Shown in pieces: positions 1 to 11,540 of a DNA stretch of 64,000 nucleotides. The stretch's first letter is position 1, and every line of letters begins with the position of its first letter. The notes below the pieces were generated by a model. The model searched no databases and was not told the origin of the DNA. It worked only from the letters and a program-made list of their open reading frames with translations. The stretch spans positions 61,020,001 through 61,084,000 of the forward strand of contig NC_057818.1 of NCBI RefSeq assembly GCF_910594005.1, in the 5' to 3' direction. This DNA is from Cervus elaphus (Eukaryota; Chordata; Mammalia; Artiodactyla; Cervidae). The position numbers and the translations under genes are program-made.

Positions 1-297
1 ATTTATGTCAATGTTTTGCATTTGTTTTCCACTATGAATTTAATAGTATCTGGTCTTGCATTTAGATGTTTAATTATTTTGAGTTTATTTTTGTGTGTGG
101 TGTTAGAGAATGTTGTAATTTCATTCTTTTTCATGTAACTATCCATTTATCCCAGCATCACTTATTAAAGAGACTTCTTCATTCTATATTCTTTCTTCCT
201 TTGTTATGGAATAATTGACTGTAAGTAAATTGGTTTATTTCTGGGTTTTCTATCCTGTTCCAGCGATCTGTGTTCTGCTTTGTGCCATTGTCATACC

Positions 298-507
298 ACT
301 TCCCTGGTGGCTCAGACGGTAAAGCGTCTGCCTACAGTGCAGGAGACCCAGGTTCAATCCCTGGGTCAGGAAGATCTCCTAGAGAAGGAAATGGCAACCC
401 ACTTCAGTACTGTTGCCTGGAAAGTCCCATGGACAGAGGAACCTGGTAGGCTACAGTCTATGGGGTTGCAAAGAGTCGGACCCGACTGAGCAACTTCACT
501 TTCACTC
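298..507 (+). repeat. Bov-tA SINE
   Basis: It has the tRNA-derived head 'cttccctggtggctcag', a B-box-like 'ggttcaatccctgggtc', then the Bov-A body ('ggaaatggcaaccca', 'cgactgagcaacttcact'). This is a ruminant-specific SINE. The apparent small open frame across it is a repeat artefact. Confidence 0.9.
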
Positions 508-805
508 TGATGACTGTAAGTTTGTAGTATAGTCTGAACTCAAGGAACATGATTCCTCCAGCTTTCTTCTTCCTTTTCAAGACTGTTTTAGATATCAGAG
601 TCTTTTGTGTTTTGGTACAAATTACGTTTTTCTTTGTTTTATGAAATATGTCATCATTAATTTGATAAGGGTTGCATTGAATATGTAGATTGCCTTGGAT
701 AGTATGGTCATTTTGACAGTGTTACTTCTTTCAATCCAAGAACATGGTATATGTTTCCATCTGTTTGTGTCATCTTTGGTATCAGTCATCAGCTTCTTAC
801 AGTTT

Positions 806-975
806 TTTTTTTTTTTTAAATTATCTTATTATTTTTTAAATACGTATTTATTTACTTGGCCGCTCTGGGTCTTAGTTGCAGCACATGGATCTAGTTCCCT
901 GACCAGGGTTTGAACCCAGGCCCCCTGTATTGGGAGTGCTGAGTCCTAACCACTGGACCACCAGGGAAGTCCGAG
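806..975 (-). repeat. CHR-type tRNA SINE (antisense)
   Basis: Read on the minus strand it begins 'ggacttccctggtggtcc' and continues through 'ggttcaaaccctggtcaggg' to an A-rich tail, seen as poly-T at 806-820 on the plus strand. This is the cetartiodactyl CHR SINE architecture. Confidence 0.8.
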
Positions 976-1437
976 CTTCTTACAGTTTTATGAGTACAGC
1001 TCTTTTGACTTTTTAGGTAGGTTTATTCCTTAGAATTTTATTCTTTTCTATGAGATGGTGAATGGCATTGTTTCATTAATTTCACTTTCTGATATATAAT
1101 TATTAGTGTGTAGAAATGCAGCACTTTTCTGTATATTTAGTAGCCAGCAAGTTTACTCTGTTCATTGATGAGGTCTAGTAGTCATCTGGTCACATCTTTA
1201 TCTACATTATATCTTTTTAAATTTTTATTTTTTAATTGAAGGATAATTGCTTTACAGAATTTTGTTTTCTATCAAACCTCAACTACATTATACCTTGTAT
1301 GCTTTTCACTTGCAACATTTTTCAGCAATACTGTGTCTGACCCTAGTCAATAAATATACAAAGCACTCACTTTTTATTTATTATATTTTGGTGCCATTTA
1401 ACCAGGTAATTAAGAACAGTGCACGGCTAGAGATTAG

Positions 1438-1650
1438 CCTTCCTTGGTGGCTCAGTGGTAAAGAATTCACCTGCTAATGCAGAAGATGCAGGTTTGATCC
1501 CCGAGTCAGGAAGATCCCATGGAGAAGGAAATGGCAACCCACTCCATTATTCTTGCCTGGGAAATCCCATGGACAGAGGAGTCCGGTGGGTACAGTCCAC
1601 GGGGTTGCAAAGACTCAAACACAACTGAGTGACTGAACAACAACAACATA
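1438..1650 (+). repeat. Bov-tA SINE
   Basis: A tRNA-like head ('ccttggtggctcagtggtaaag') is followed by the Bov-A body and ends in a (caa)n-type tail. It is mutated relative to its neighbours. Confidence 0.9.
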
Positions 1651-2366
1651 GGCAGGGATTGCTTTGGTTCTTGGCTGTTAGAAAACTGGTGAATATTTTA
1701 CATCTCAGTTTATGTGTCATTTACAGATGATGGTCCTTTAGTGTGTATTCTGCACTACAGCTGACACATACTACTTGTTAACATTGTAAAATGCCTTTCT
1801 TTTTAGGTACATAGTTCTATAGCAGATTTAGAAAACTATGTTGTTTCCAAAAAATTGTTTTAGTCATATTGTTCATTTTCTCATTTGTTTTCAATTGTAA
1901 ACAACCAATTATGAATAGTTAATTATTAATTGGGTAAGCTTGGTTTTAGATTATTTACTGTTACAATATATAATATATTGTTTAGAATTTATTTATGTAC
2001 AGTAAGTATGCAGAATACAATGGTAGTGTAATATTTTTCTTTTCAATTTGAAACAACTGTCGATTGATACGTTCCTAGAGGTCCTCATAGAAAAATACTC
2101 TGTTTTTGAGAGTGGGCATAAGATTGTCCAGTGTGAGTGCGTTTGGCGTATGGTTTTTAAAACTAGGTTACCTTAATGGTGAATTTATGTTATCAAGCTT
2201 TCTTAAGTTAAGAATTCTATTCCTTTAGTGTTTCTAAAGACTTAAGGTCATCATTGTCGTGTTTCATAACTTGGTATAAGTATTTTGCTGTCATAGATAC
2301 TCAACATGAAACATTTGGTTTTGAATCATTGTCAGCAGGATGCCTATGGTTCTTTTTATCTTGTAG

Positions 2367-5221
2367 ATATCTCTCCTACACATGTGATCAAGCATTTAGA
2401 ACCCAAAGTGAACAGTGATAAACGAGAGCCACTCCAAACATTGATGCTGGGAAGACCTGAAAGCTATGAAATCAAACATTTTCATCTTTGGGAAACTCAG
2501 GAAAATATGTGTGACTTTGAGTGTCAGGGGAGAGATGACAAAAGAAATTACAAAGGAACGCCTGTAAGCCTTGATGGAAATGTGCCTGATGGAAGAGATT
2601 CACATGATAGAAAGGATGCAGGAATCACGCCCTTTGGAAACAGGCTTGGGTTTAACTTTCAGGATAAACTGCAGATACTTCAAACTGGCGGGATAACTTC
2701 TGAATATAATGAAGTTGAGAGGTCTGTCAACAACAGTTTCTCATTTTCACCACTTCAAAGAAGTCCCCCTTGTGTCCAAACCAGTGTTCCTAATATATAT
2801 GGGGATGATTTTATGAATCCTTCAGTGATAACACAAGACCTCAAAGCACACAGGGTAAAACCTTACAAATGTGATGAGTGTGGGAAAGCCTGTCTTAAGG
2901 GCTCATGCCTCATTAAACATCAGGCCATCCATATAAGAGAGGAATCACATAAATGTGAAGTATGTGACAAATTGTTTGATCAAAGTTCACAGCTTGCACA
3001 TCATTTGAAAATTCATTCTGAAGTGAAATGTTACAAATGTAATGAGTGTGGCAAAACCTTTAATGATAGCTCCACCCTTGCTAGACATCAGATAATCCAC
3101 TCAAGAGCAAACTTACATAAATGTGATGTATGTGGTAAAATCTTTGGTCAGAATTCATTCCTGGTCAGGCCTCATAATATCCCTGCAAGAAAGAGAAGTT
3201 GCCAATGTAATGAGTGTGGCAAAAGCTTTACTGACAGCTCAAAGCTCAGGAGACATCAGAAAATTCATACAGGAGAGAAATTATTTAAATGTGATATATG
3301 TGACAAAGTCTTCAGCCAAAATGCATACCTTGCTGTTCATCAGAGGGTTCATACTGGAGAGAAACCTTACAAATGTAATGAGTGTGGCAAGCACTTTAGT
3401 CAGTCTTCACAGTTCAGAAGGCATAAGAGATTTCATACTGGAGAGAAACCTTACAAATGTGATGAGTGTGGCAAGTCCTCTCATGTCAAACCAGTCCTTT
3501 TAAGGCATCAGAGAGTTCATACTGGAGAGAAACCTTACAAGTGTGATGAGTGTGGCCAGGCCTTTCATGTAAAGTCAAGCCTTTTAAGGCATCAGACAGT
3601 TCATACTGGTGAGAAACCTTACAAATGTGATGAGTGTGGCAAGGCCTTTACTGACAGCTCAAACCTCAAGAGACATCAGAAAATTCATACAAGAAAGAAA
3701 TTATTTAAAGGTGGTACGTCTGACAAAGTCTTTAGTGAAAATGCACACCTTGCTGGTCATCAGAGGGTTCATACTGGAGAGAAACCTTACAAATGTGATG
3801 AGTGTGGCAAGCACTTTTGTCAGCCTTCACAGATCATAGGTCATAGGAGATTTCATACTGCAGAGAAACTTTACAAATGTGATGAGTGTGGCAAGGCCTT
3901 TCGTGTAAGGTCAGTCCTTTTAAGTCATCAGACAGTTCACACTGGAGAGAAACCTTACAAGTGTGATGAGTGTGGCAAGGCCTTTCGTGTAAAGTCAGTC
4001 CTTTTAGGGCATCAGACAATTCATACTGGTGAGAAACCTTACAAATGTGATGAGTGTGGCAAGGCCTTTCGTGTAAAGTCAATCCTTTTAAGTCATCAGA
4101 CAGTTCATACTGGAGAGAAACCTTACAAATGTGATGAGTGTGGCAAGGCCTTTCGTGTAAAGTCAATCCTTTTAAGGCATCAGACAATTCATACTGGTGA
4201 GAAACCTTACAAATGTGATGAGTGTGGCAAGGCCTTTCGTGTAAAGTCAATCCTTGTAAGTCATCAGATAGTTCATACTGGTGAGAAACCTTACAAATGT
4301 GATGAGTGTGGCAAGGCCTTTACTGCCCGCTCACACCTCAGGAAACATCAGAAAATTCATACAGGAAAGAAATTATTTAAATGTGATATATGTGACAAAG
4401 TCTTCAGCCATAATGAATACCTTGCTGGTCATCAGAGGGTTCATACTAGTGAGAAACCTTACAAATGTGATGAGTGTGGCAAGGCCTTTCGTGTAAAGTC
4501 AAATCTTTTAAGTCATCAGAGAGTTCATACTGGAGAGAAACCTTACAAATGTGATGAGTGTGGCAAGGCCTTTCGTGTAAAGTCAAGCCTTTTAAGGCAT
4601 CAGACAATTCACACTGGTGAGAAACGTTACAAATGTGATGAGTGTGGCAAGGCCTTTACTGCCAGCTCACACCTCAGGAGACATCACAAAATTCATACAG
4701 GAAAGAAATTATTTAAATGTGATTTATGTGACAAAGTCTTCAGCCGAAATGAATACCTTGCTGGTGGTCATCAGAGGGTTCATACTGGAGAGAAACCTTA
4801 CAAATGTAATGAATGTGGCAAGCACTTTAGTCAGCCTTCACAGATCATAAGTCATAAGAGATTTCATACTGGAGAGAAACCTTACAAATGTGATGAGTGT
4901 GGCAAGGCCTTTCGTGTAAAGTCAACCCTTTTAAGTCATCAGACAGTTCATACTGGTGAGAAACCTTACAAATGTGATGAGTGTGGAAAAGTCTTCAGTC
5001 AAAAACCACATCTTCGCATTCATTGGAGAATTCATACTGGAGAGAGACCTTTCAGATGTAATGACTGTGGCAAGTTCTTCAGTCGAAATTCACACCTTGC
5101 AAGTCATCGGAGAATACATATAGAGAAACCTTTCAAATGTTTTGAGTGTGGAAAATCCTTTACTCAGGTCTCAGCACTCACTAAACATCAGAAAATCCAT
5201 ACCAGAGAGAAACTTATGTGA
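2367..5221 (+). CDS. KRAB-type C2H2 zinc-finger protein gene 1, terminal exon (5' exons outside window)
   Basis: The terminal exon encodes about 950 residues of a nuclear DNA-binding repressor of the KZNF family. I start it at 2367, after the acceptor 'tcttgtag': with a phase-1 donor this reads D-ISPTHVIK, the usual entry into KZNF finger exons, and matches the phase of gene B. The Met at 2306 lies in intron, so it is not taken as the start. A linker of about 165 residues is followed by 28 tandem finger units (2861-5212), mostly CX2CX12HX3H joined by TGEKPYK linkers. Finger 4 lacks its histidines, finger 11 lacks both cysteines, and finger 23 carries one extra residue (AGGHQRVH). Fingers 13-17, 20, 21 and 25 share a nearly identical RVKS helix start. 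The frame is fully open, so the exon is probably functional. Targets cannot be read from the sequence. The KRAB exons are expected upstream of the window. Confidence 0.93.
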
Positions 5222-5850
5222 ATGTGGTATATGGTAGAAGTCTTCAAAATTCAAAGTTCAAACTTCACACCCTACCGTTGGTCAGAGAATTCATACTACT
5301 GAGGAACCATACAAATATGATGAGTGTGGCAACATCTCAGGCTTCATGAGAAAATTCATACTGGATAGAAGCCAGATATATATGTATTTATTAGGTCTTT
5401 AGAACATGAATTCATTCTAGAAAGATTCCTCACCAGTTTCACAAATGTGGAAAAAAAAAAAAAAAACCTGTCCTTACAGCTCAAATCTCGCCAGTAGTAT
5501 CAGAGTATTTATCCTGTAGAAAACACACAGCAATGTAATGTGTGTGGCAAGGATCTTACCCCAAAGTCACAAGACAGGAACATAATGGAGCCATACTTCC
5601 CAGACTCAGTGGTGTGGCAAACCTTTACCTTTTTCACTTTATGTATTCTCTGATGACTTTAGTTCAGGTAGTCAGCAACTGTAATAAGTCCATATTTGCA
5701 GAGAAGCTATAGAGATCTTTTCGTGTAAAAGAAACCCGAATTCTAACTCAGCAAAGATGATTCTTTGGGACAGTAGTCCACCATCTTTTTGGTCTCCTGG
5801 CTTTCTGAATAAAGTCAATATTCCTTGCCCAACAAGTAGTCTCTCAGTTT
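5222..5850 (+). other. Gene 1 3' UTR with degenerate finger remnants and poly(A) signal
   Basis: Downstream of the TGA, recognisable but frameshifted finger pieces continue ('aatgatgagtgtggc'-like, 'gtgtggcaaggatctt', 'agaattcatact'), so the ancestral array was longer. An AATAAA at 5808-5813 is a plausible polyadenylation signal. A short poly-A run lies at 5453-5466. Confidence 0.65.
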
Positions 5851-6333
5851 ATTGGCCTGTTGCATGGTGAGCTCTAAGAGCTTGGCTTTGGTAATACATT
5901 GATCAAACGCATTTGCTACATGTGTTTCATGATGGTCTCTGGGAAGGAATCAGTGAGATGAAGGGGCCAACTTCATTAGATACGATTCATTCAGATCTGT
6001 GTTTTCTGGAAAAACACACAGCCTGAATTATGAAATTCAGTAGTGTGTGTGAATTAGCAATAGGGAGGGCAGAAAATAATGTAAACCTAGGACATGACTC
6101 ATCATGGTCGGTAAGATCAGGAAGCCTTTCCATACACAGTCCAGCCTGTTATAATGTTCTACCAACTAACCTTGAACAGAGTAGTCAAGATGTTGAAAGG
6201 ACTGGGCTTTTCGTAGGAGGAGAGGGACAGTTACCAGGGACCAAAGGTGTGCTAGGAACAATGCATAGGAAAAGGGTCATGTTCTCCATTGGATAGAAAT
6301 AACTGTTGTATGCATGATTAAAGAAGAGTTACT
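5851..6333 (+). other. Duplicated 3' flank of gene 1
   Basis: No gene is visible. The stretch aligns by eye with 41590-42020, downstream of gene A, through shared strings such as 'catgatggtctct' and 'gacatgactca'. It therefore belongs to the ancestral duplicated unit. The match stops where the ERV LTR begins at 6340. Confidence 0.7.
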
Positions 6334-6339
6334 CTTATC
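6334..6339. repeat. Possible 6-bp target-site duplicate, copy 1 (cttatc)
   Basis: The hexamer cttatc abuts the antisense LTR at 6340. Its reverse complement, gataag, abuts the sense LTR at 15083. See the finding on a split and inverted provirus. Confidence 0.45.
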
Positions 6340-6795
6340 TGTGGAAGTTGAATACAGAGCTGTTCGGGACCTGGGGACTGGAGTCGATGAGAAGAAGAAC
6401 GCAGGGGACCCAAGTTTCGAGTGAGACAAGTGTGCTTTATTTGCAGAAATGCATGGTTATATATGTTCATAAAGGGCACCTTTAAGGCAGTAAAAAAATT
6501 GAGCAGAAACAAAGCCAAGCAAATAATAATCTTCAAAGGGCCAGAAAGCATTCCATATTCTGAGTAAGAGGGGCATAACTGAATAGATTACCTATAAGTA
6601 AAAGGTCACTGAAGGGAGTCACTGAAAGGAATCCAAGCAGGTTCCCTTTCTCATGATCTTAGTCCTGAGAACTGCATGCAGCTCTGCTTGTTCCTGTTTT
6701 TCAGGAACTGATTAGGAATAGAGAGTCCTTGAGAAACGGCACACAGAAGAAGAAAATAACATATTGGATCCCTTAAAGTTGAATGTCCCCTGACA
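6340..6795 (-). mobile_element. ERV (betaretrovirus-like) 3' LTR, antisense, older element
   Basis: On the minus strand it runs from TGTCAGGGG (6795) to ...CCACA (6340), with an AATAAA-type signal in the middle. A polypurine tract lies just outside its 5' end (6796-6810 on the plus strand reads as pyrimidines). It is adjacent to env sequence in the same orientation. The sense LTR at 15083-15486 is a related copy. Confidence 0.8.
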
Positions 6796-6810
6796 GTTCA
6801 CCCTTTTTTA

Positions 6811-8772
6811 TTATTTCATGATTGGGGGTGACTGTTGATACTTTTTATGAAAAAGGCCCTGACCAATTGAGTTTGTTTAGTTTGAACAATTTTAGTTGAA
6901 AAGCATTGGTTTATTACAAGTGTAATCACCAGGATAATTATCAGTGTTAATAGTTCCAGATGCAATACTGTGTGTAACGCCTTGAAACCATCTTCGAGGG
7001 TCTAGCCCAGATAATTGAGCAGCGAGCTGTTCAGCTAAGGTTTCCAAATTGTTGGAAGAGGGTAGACTCTTAGAGAAGGTTTCAAGGATTTCCTTTTGCA
7101 GCAATTGTACATGTAAGGAAGCATTGTCATGTATATCTTACAAATGAAATTTGATTTGTTCTGAATTGTAAGCACTATGGTTCAACCGAAAAATTGAGTA
7201 GAATTCCAATCAATTTAATAATACTTGTTTTTGTGATCTATTCATTGATCTCCAACCCATTGGATGGCTGTTTTTAATTCCTGAATTTTATCTTGAACTT
7301 TTTCTTCTATCTGAACCTGAGTGGCCCATATAGTATGAGCATCTTTAATCCAATTTTGAATAAAGTTTTGTGTTTGATTTGAAGTTTGTAAAGCAATGTC
7401 TGTGACAGCAGCAGTGATGCAAATGGCTATCAACCCCTAAATACAAGAATCAACCATCTCGTTGCAGTAATTTATTGAGTAACTGGGATGAAGGTCCTGG
7501 CATGAGACCCTCTTTCCAGGGTTATTGGTGATCTCCTGGCAACCACAGACTACATCGAGATTGAAGAATCAAAAGGAATTTGATTTTTTAGAGAAATAGA
7601 GGAATTAAGACAAGTATACAATTTGCAGTCTATACAAGCCTCAGAAAATAAAGTCTTATTAAAATTTAAGTTTCCTATGGCTATAACAAAAGGAAGGGGA
7701 ACACAAGCTTGTATAACATATAAATGATTATAATGGAAGGAATAGTTACTATGACTATGACTGGTCCCTGTGAAATATCCAGTCCAAGTTCCAAGTTTTT
7801 CAGTGTTTGTAGCAAGTTTCCAGATGTCCCATTGTTCAGGCCCAATTCGTTTAGTGAGGCCGTTTTGAGGGCGAGGAGGTACCATTCCTCCATCAAGCCA
7901 TCCAAGGAGTCATGAAAGTGTTCATTTGAACTGTTGGTAATCTTCCATGTTACTTGAGTAACATAATCACACATAGTACTGTTAATATCATCTGAGCAGT
8001 TAGATAACCACATACCATGGGTTCCCCAATCAACAATGGTGTAACTGGCCACAAACATTAATTTCCATGCTTTAGCTTGACATGTATCTCAATAAACAGG
8101 AGGATATTTAAAATCCTTATAAGTAAATCCCTTCCAACTTTTGTCCTTTTCCTAGAGTTTTGGTAGTATTGACGGGGTTCTCATAAGAGTATAGGGCAGT
8201 AAACAGTCTAAACAATGTATGGAAGTTCTTTTTTTCGAGGCAGGATGAAAGCCCCCGTTTGTTGACTAACATTAATACATAATTCTGCTGGCCCCATGCA
8301 TAAAGGAAGGATTTCATAGCCTAGAAAAATGTTAATTAATCTTCCTTCTTCCTCAGGATGAGAGCGCCCCTCCAAGCTCCAAGGAGGAGGTGTATGTACT
8401 GAGTCATTAGTGGATACAACCGGTCCTATATCTGTCTTTTCTACAACCTGCAATAAAGATGGGTTAGATATATAAGCCCAATAAGTGTGATTAATCAAGT
8501 CAGCCTGAGCGGGGGAAGCAAAAGCAAGCATAGCGACAAAAATATTTTCTGGATTCTGAGGCATTCCCTATTGAGAAACCAGATATTCAGCTTGATTAAT
8601 AAGGGTTTTTATCTGTCCCCAAGTGGGGAGGTCATAAGTTCAATTACCTCGAGTGCAGCGTTTGTTGGAAATTTAAAGTTGCTATGGCTTCTACTGGAAA
8701 CTCCTCCTCCTGGTGATTTCGCCATTTCTTCTCTATCTTGAATGCTGGTGGCTTCCCTGGGGCGGATCTTCT
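6811..8772 (-). pseudogene. Decayed betaretrovirus-like env (TM and SU), older element
   Basis: On the minus strand several short broken frames encode pieces of a retroviral envelope. About 6890-7430 holds transmembrane-subunit pieces with heptad-type stretches and the WVGDQ end shared with the younger copy. About 7550-8565 holds surface-subunit pieces, and 8565-8772 the leader and overlap with pol. The same pieces recur in the same order, better preserved, at 10085-11530. Multiple frameshifts and stops make it non-functional. Open runs in this stretch are fragments, not genes. Confidence 0.8.
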
Positions 8773-9342
8773 TTTTTATTTATTTATTTATTTATTATTA
8801 ATTAATTAATTTATTTTTTCAGTGGGTTTCGTCATACATTGACATGAATCAGCAATAGATTTGCACGTATTCCCCATCCCGATCCCCTCTCCCACCTCCC
8901 TCTCCACCCGATTCCTCTGGGTCTTCCCAGTGCACCAGGCCTGAGCACTTGTCTCATGCATCCCACCTGGGCTGGTGACCTGTTTCACCATAGATAATAT
9001 ACATGCTGTTCTTTCGCAACATCCCACCCTCACCTTCTCCCACAGAGTTCAAAAGTCTGTTCTGTACTTCTGTGTCTCTTTTTCTGTTTTGCATAAAGGG
9101 TTGTCGTTACCATCTTTCTAAATTCCATATATATGTGTTAGTATGCTGTACTGTTCTTTATCTTTCTGGCTTACTTCACTCTGTATAATGGGCTCCAGTT
9201 TCATCCATCTCATTAGAACTGGTTCAAATGAATTCTTTTTAATGGCTGAGTAATATTCCATGGTGTATATGTACCACAGCTTCCTTATCCATTCATCTGA
9301 TGATGGGCATCTAGGTTGCTTCCATGTCCTGGCTATTATGCA
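8773..9342 (-). mobile_element. 5'-truncated L1 (ORF2 C-terminus plus 3' UTR), inserted in ERV
   Basis: On the minus strand the last ORF2 residues are recognisable (YTMEYYSAIKK, then SEVSQ.DKEQY). The 3' UTR and an A/T-rich tail follow (8773-8815 on the plus strand). The direct repeat gatcttct at 8765-8772 and 9343-9350 is the target-site duplication. This marks a standard target-primed insertion into the env/pol junction of the older ERV. Confidence 0.88.
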
Positions 9343-9608
9343 GATCTTCTGAAGAGGGAGCCAGCTGATTTCTTTGGGTCCATCTGGAGAAATACAAGCA
9401 TACCCCTTTCCTTGTAATATTAATTTTCCAGATTCCCATTGTTGAGTCAACCCATCTTAATACCAGATGAGCAGAGGAAGGAAGGTATATACCTTCAGTG
9501 CCTCAAAATCTTTTTCTGCTTTTATCAAAATATCCCCTTGCGGTAAGTTTAAAAAATTTAAAACAAAGCTGTATTAACAATAGTTGTAGGATTAAAGAAT
9601 ATTGCATT
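9343..9608 (-). pseudogene. Retroviral pol remnant, integrase C-terminal region
   Basis: The minus-strand frame resumes after the L1 with a short integrase-tail-like segment: a tryptophan-rich beta-strand pattern around 9350-9450, then poorly conserved sequence to 9608. It continues into the env leader on the other side of the L1. It is too short and broken to be active. Confidence 0.6.
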
Positions 9609-9614
9609 GCAATC
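9609..9614. repeat. 6-bp target-site duplicate (gcaatc), left of provirus 2
   Basis: It pairs with ggaatc at 15054-15059 (one mismatch). A 6-bp duplication is typical of betaretrovirus-like ERVs. Confidence 0.75.
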
Positions 9615-10082
9615 TGTTGGGGTCCTTTAATGGACCGGAACCTGGCGGTCCAGAGTCAACGATACAAAAGTAAAAGTGAGAGAGAGAGACAGAGAAAGAC
9701 ATGGGGACCCAAGCTCTGATGGAGCAAAGGTGCTTTAATGATCTTTCTGTGAGTATATATAGGCTGTTGTACACGAAATTTCTTTTGATGATAATAAAGA
9801 TCAGAAAGCCAAATGTACAGCAACCGTTAACAAGGGAACAAGGAATTAATAATGGTCACAAGGTCAGGAGACAATCCATATCTCAAGAAAGAGGATCGAG
9901 ACTAAGCAGTTTTGTCGTAAGGAGAATGTTTACTGAAGGAGATTCAAACATGTCTCATTCTATGACTTCAGACCTGGGAGCGACATGCCGTTCCACTGGT
10001 TTCTGAGAACAGAAACTTATAAGGAACAGAGGATTTAGGAGAAACAGCACGTAGGAATCCTCCTTTTAAACATTCACTGACA
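9615..10082 (-). mobile_element. Provirus 2, 3' LTR (antisense)
   Basis: It is bounded by TGTTGGGG (9615) and CTGACA (10082) on the plus strand, that is TGTCAG...CCCCAACA on its own strand. It contains an AATAAAG-type signal and a GA/CT-rich stretch. A polypurine tract abuts it at 10083-10095. It pairs with the LTR at 14592-15053; by eye they differ at several dozen positions, so the insertion is old. The solo LTR at 37603-38245 is of the same family. Confidence 0.88.
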
Positions 10083-11540
10083 ATTCCCCCTTATTTATTT
10101 ACAATATTTGTTAAAAAGGGTTCTGACCATTTGAGTTTCTTTTAACAATTTTTGCATGAAGGCAATGGTAAACAACAAATACAATCGTCAAAACAATCAC
10201 CAAAATTACAGTTTCAGACCTGATGCTGTGCGTAATGCTTTGAAACCATCCGAGTGGCTCTAGCCCAGATAATTGATCAGCTAGTTGTTCAGCTAAAGTT
10301 TCAAAATTAGTGGAAGAGGGCAGATTTTTAGAAAAGGTTTCAAAGATTTCTTTTTGTAATAATTCTACATTCAAAGAGGCATTATCATGTATGTTTTGTA
10401 AATGAAATTTGATTTGTTCTCAGTTGTGGGTACTATTATTGAATTGAACAGGAGTAACAGAAAATTGAGTAGAATTCCAATCACATTTTAGCATCACCTG
10501 TTTTTGTACATCTATTGATCTCCAACCCATTTGATGGCTGTTTTTAGTTCTTGTATTTCATCTTGAATATCCTTATCTCTCTGAGCCTGAGTGGCCCACA
10601 TAATATGAGCATCTTTAGTCCAATTTTGGATAAAATTATGTGTTTGAACTGAGGTTTGTAAAGCAACACCAGTGACGGCAGCAGTGGTGCAAATAGCTAT
10701 TAATCCCCAAATGCCAAGAATCATCTATCTGATGAATCGTTTAGATCACTGGAGCAGTTTAGTAAGTATCCGGGAAGCAAGTCCAGCCATGGGACCTTCT
10801 TCCCAGGGCCACTGGAGATTGATTGGTAACCATAGACTACGTCGAGATGGAAGAATCAAAAGGGATTCATTTCTTCAGGAAGCAGAAGAGTTAAGACAAG
10901 TATATAATTTGCAATTTATACAAGTTACAGAATGTAAAGTCTTACTGAATTGTAAACTTCCTATAGCTAGAATACAAGGAAGGGGAACACAAGCTTGTAT
11001 GACATATGATTGATTATAACAAAAGAAATAGTTTCTGTGACTACGATTGGTCCCTGTGAAATGTCCAGTCCAAGTCCCAAGTTCTTCAGAGCTCCCATTT
11101 CCAGTTTCCAGATGTCCCATTGTTCAGGCCCAATCTGTTTATCGAGGACGATTGGAGGATGAGGGGGTGGCATTCCACCGTCAAGCCACCCAAGAAGTCC
11201 TTTGTCATGGTGATGTTCCATTGCAGTGTTAGTAACCTATGGTACTTGAGTAGCACAATCACACACAGTGCTGTTAATATCATCTGAGCAGTTAGATAAC
11301 CACATACCATGGGGTCCCCAATCGACAACTGTATGATTAGCCACAGACATTAATTTTCCTGATTTGGCCTGATATCTGTCCCAACGAACCAGATTATGTT
11401 TAAAGTTCTTATTAGGAAACCCTTTGCATGGTGTTCTTTGTTCGTTCCCTAACTCTTTCCCTAAAGTTTCAGTGGTATAAACATGGTTCACAGACAAAGA
11501 AAGGGCAGTAAATAATCTTTTTTTTTTCATCCCAAGGACA
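10083..11540 (-). pseudogene. Provirus 2 env (broken)
   Basis: Minus-strand pieces in order are: surface-subunit fragments (about 10870-11530), a hydrophobic fusion-peptide-like stretch with following heptads (10512-10724), and the TM ectodomain and hydrophobic anchor with a short basic tail (10111-10374). The order and sequence match the older copy at 6811-8772. Frameshifts separate the pieces, so no full-length envelope can be made. Whether any piece is expressed is unknown. Confidence 0.82.

Larger units (their letters stand above)
1..2366 (+). other. Last intron of KZNF gene 1 (3' part)
   Basis: This is AT-rich non-coding sequence upstream of the finger exon. It contains three SINEs (listed separately) and, near 1208-1275, a short piece resembling the antisense tail of a bovine L1. 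From about 1780 to 2366 it aligns by eye with the intron sequence just before the finger exons of gene A (36720-36936) and gene B (60050-60881), including the shared 'aattctattcctttag' stretch. That supports it being intron and not intergenic. I see nothing else in it. Confidence 0.75.

Noticed and set aside
298..370. tRNA-like sequences with A/B-box features at SINE heads throughout the window
   Set aside because: They are followed by Bov-A or CHR bodies and lack intact cloverleaf context. They are SINEs, not tRNA genes.
2306..2366. Using the Met at 2306 as the start of gene 1
   Set aside because: The stretch is intron by comparison with genes A and B, and a good acceptor at 2366 gives the family-typical phase-1 entry.
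2861..5212. Regular 84-bp repeats that could be mistaken for a CRISPR or satellite array
   Set aside because: Each unit encodes a C2H2 finger in one open frame, so the periodicity is protein-coding.
10111..11530. Possibility of a domesticated (syncytin-like) envelope gene
   Set aside because: The envelope is divided into several frames by shifts and stops in both copies, with no full-length open frame.
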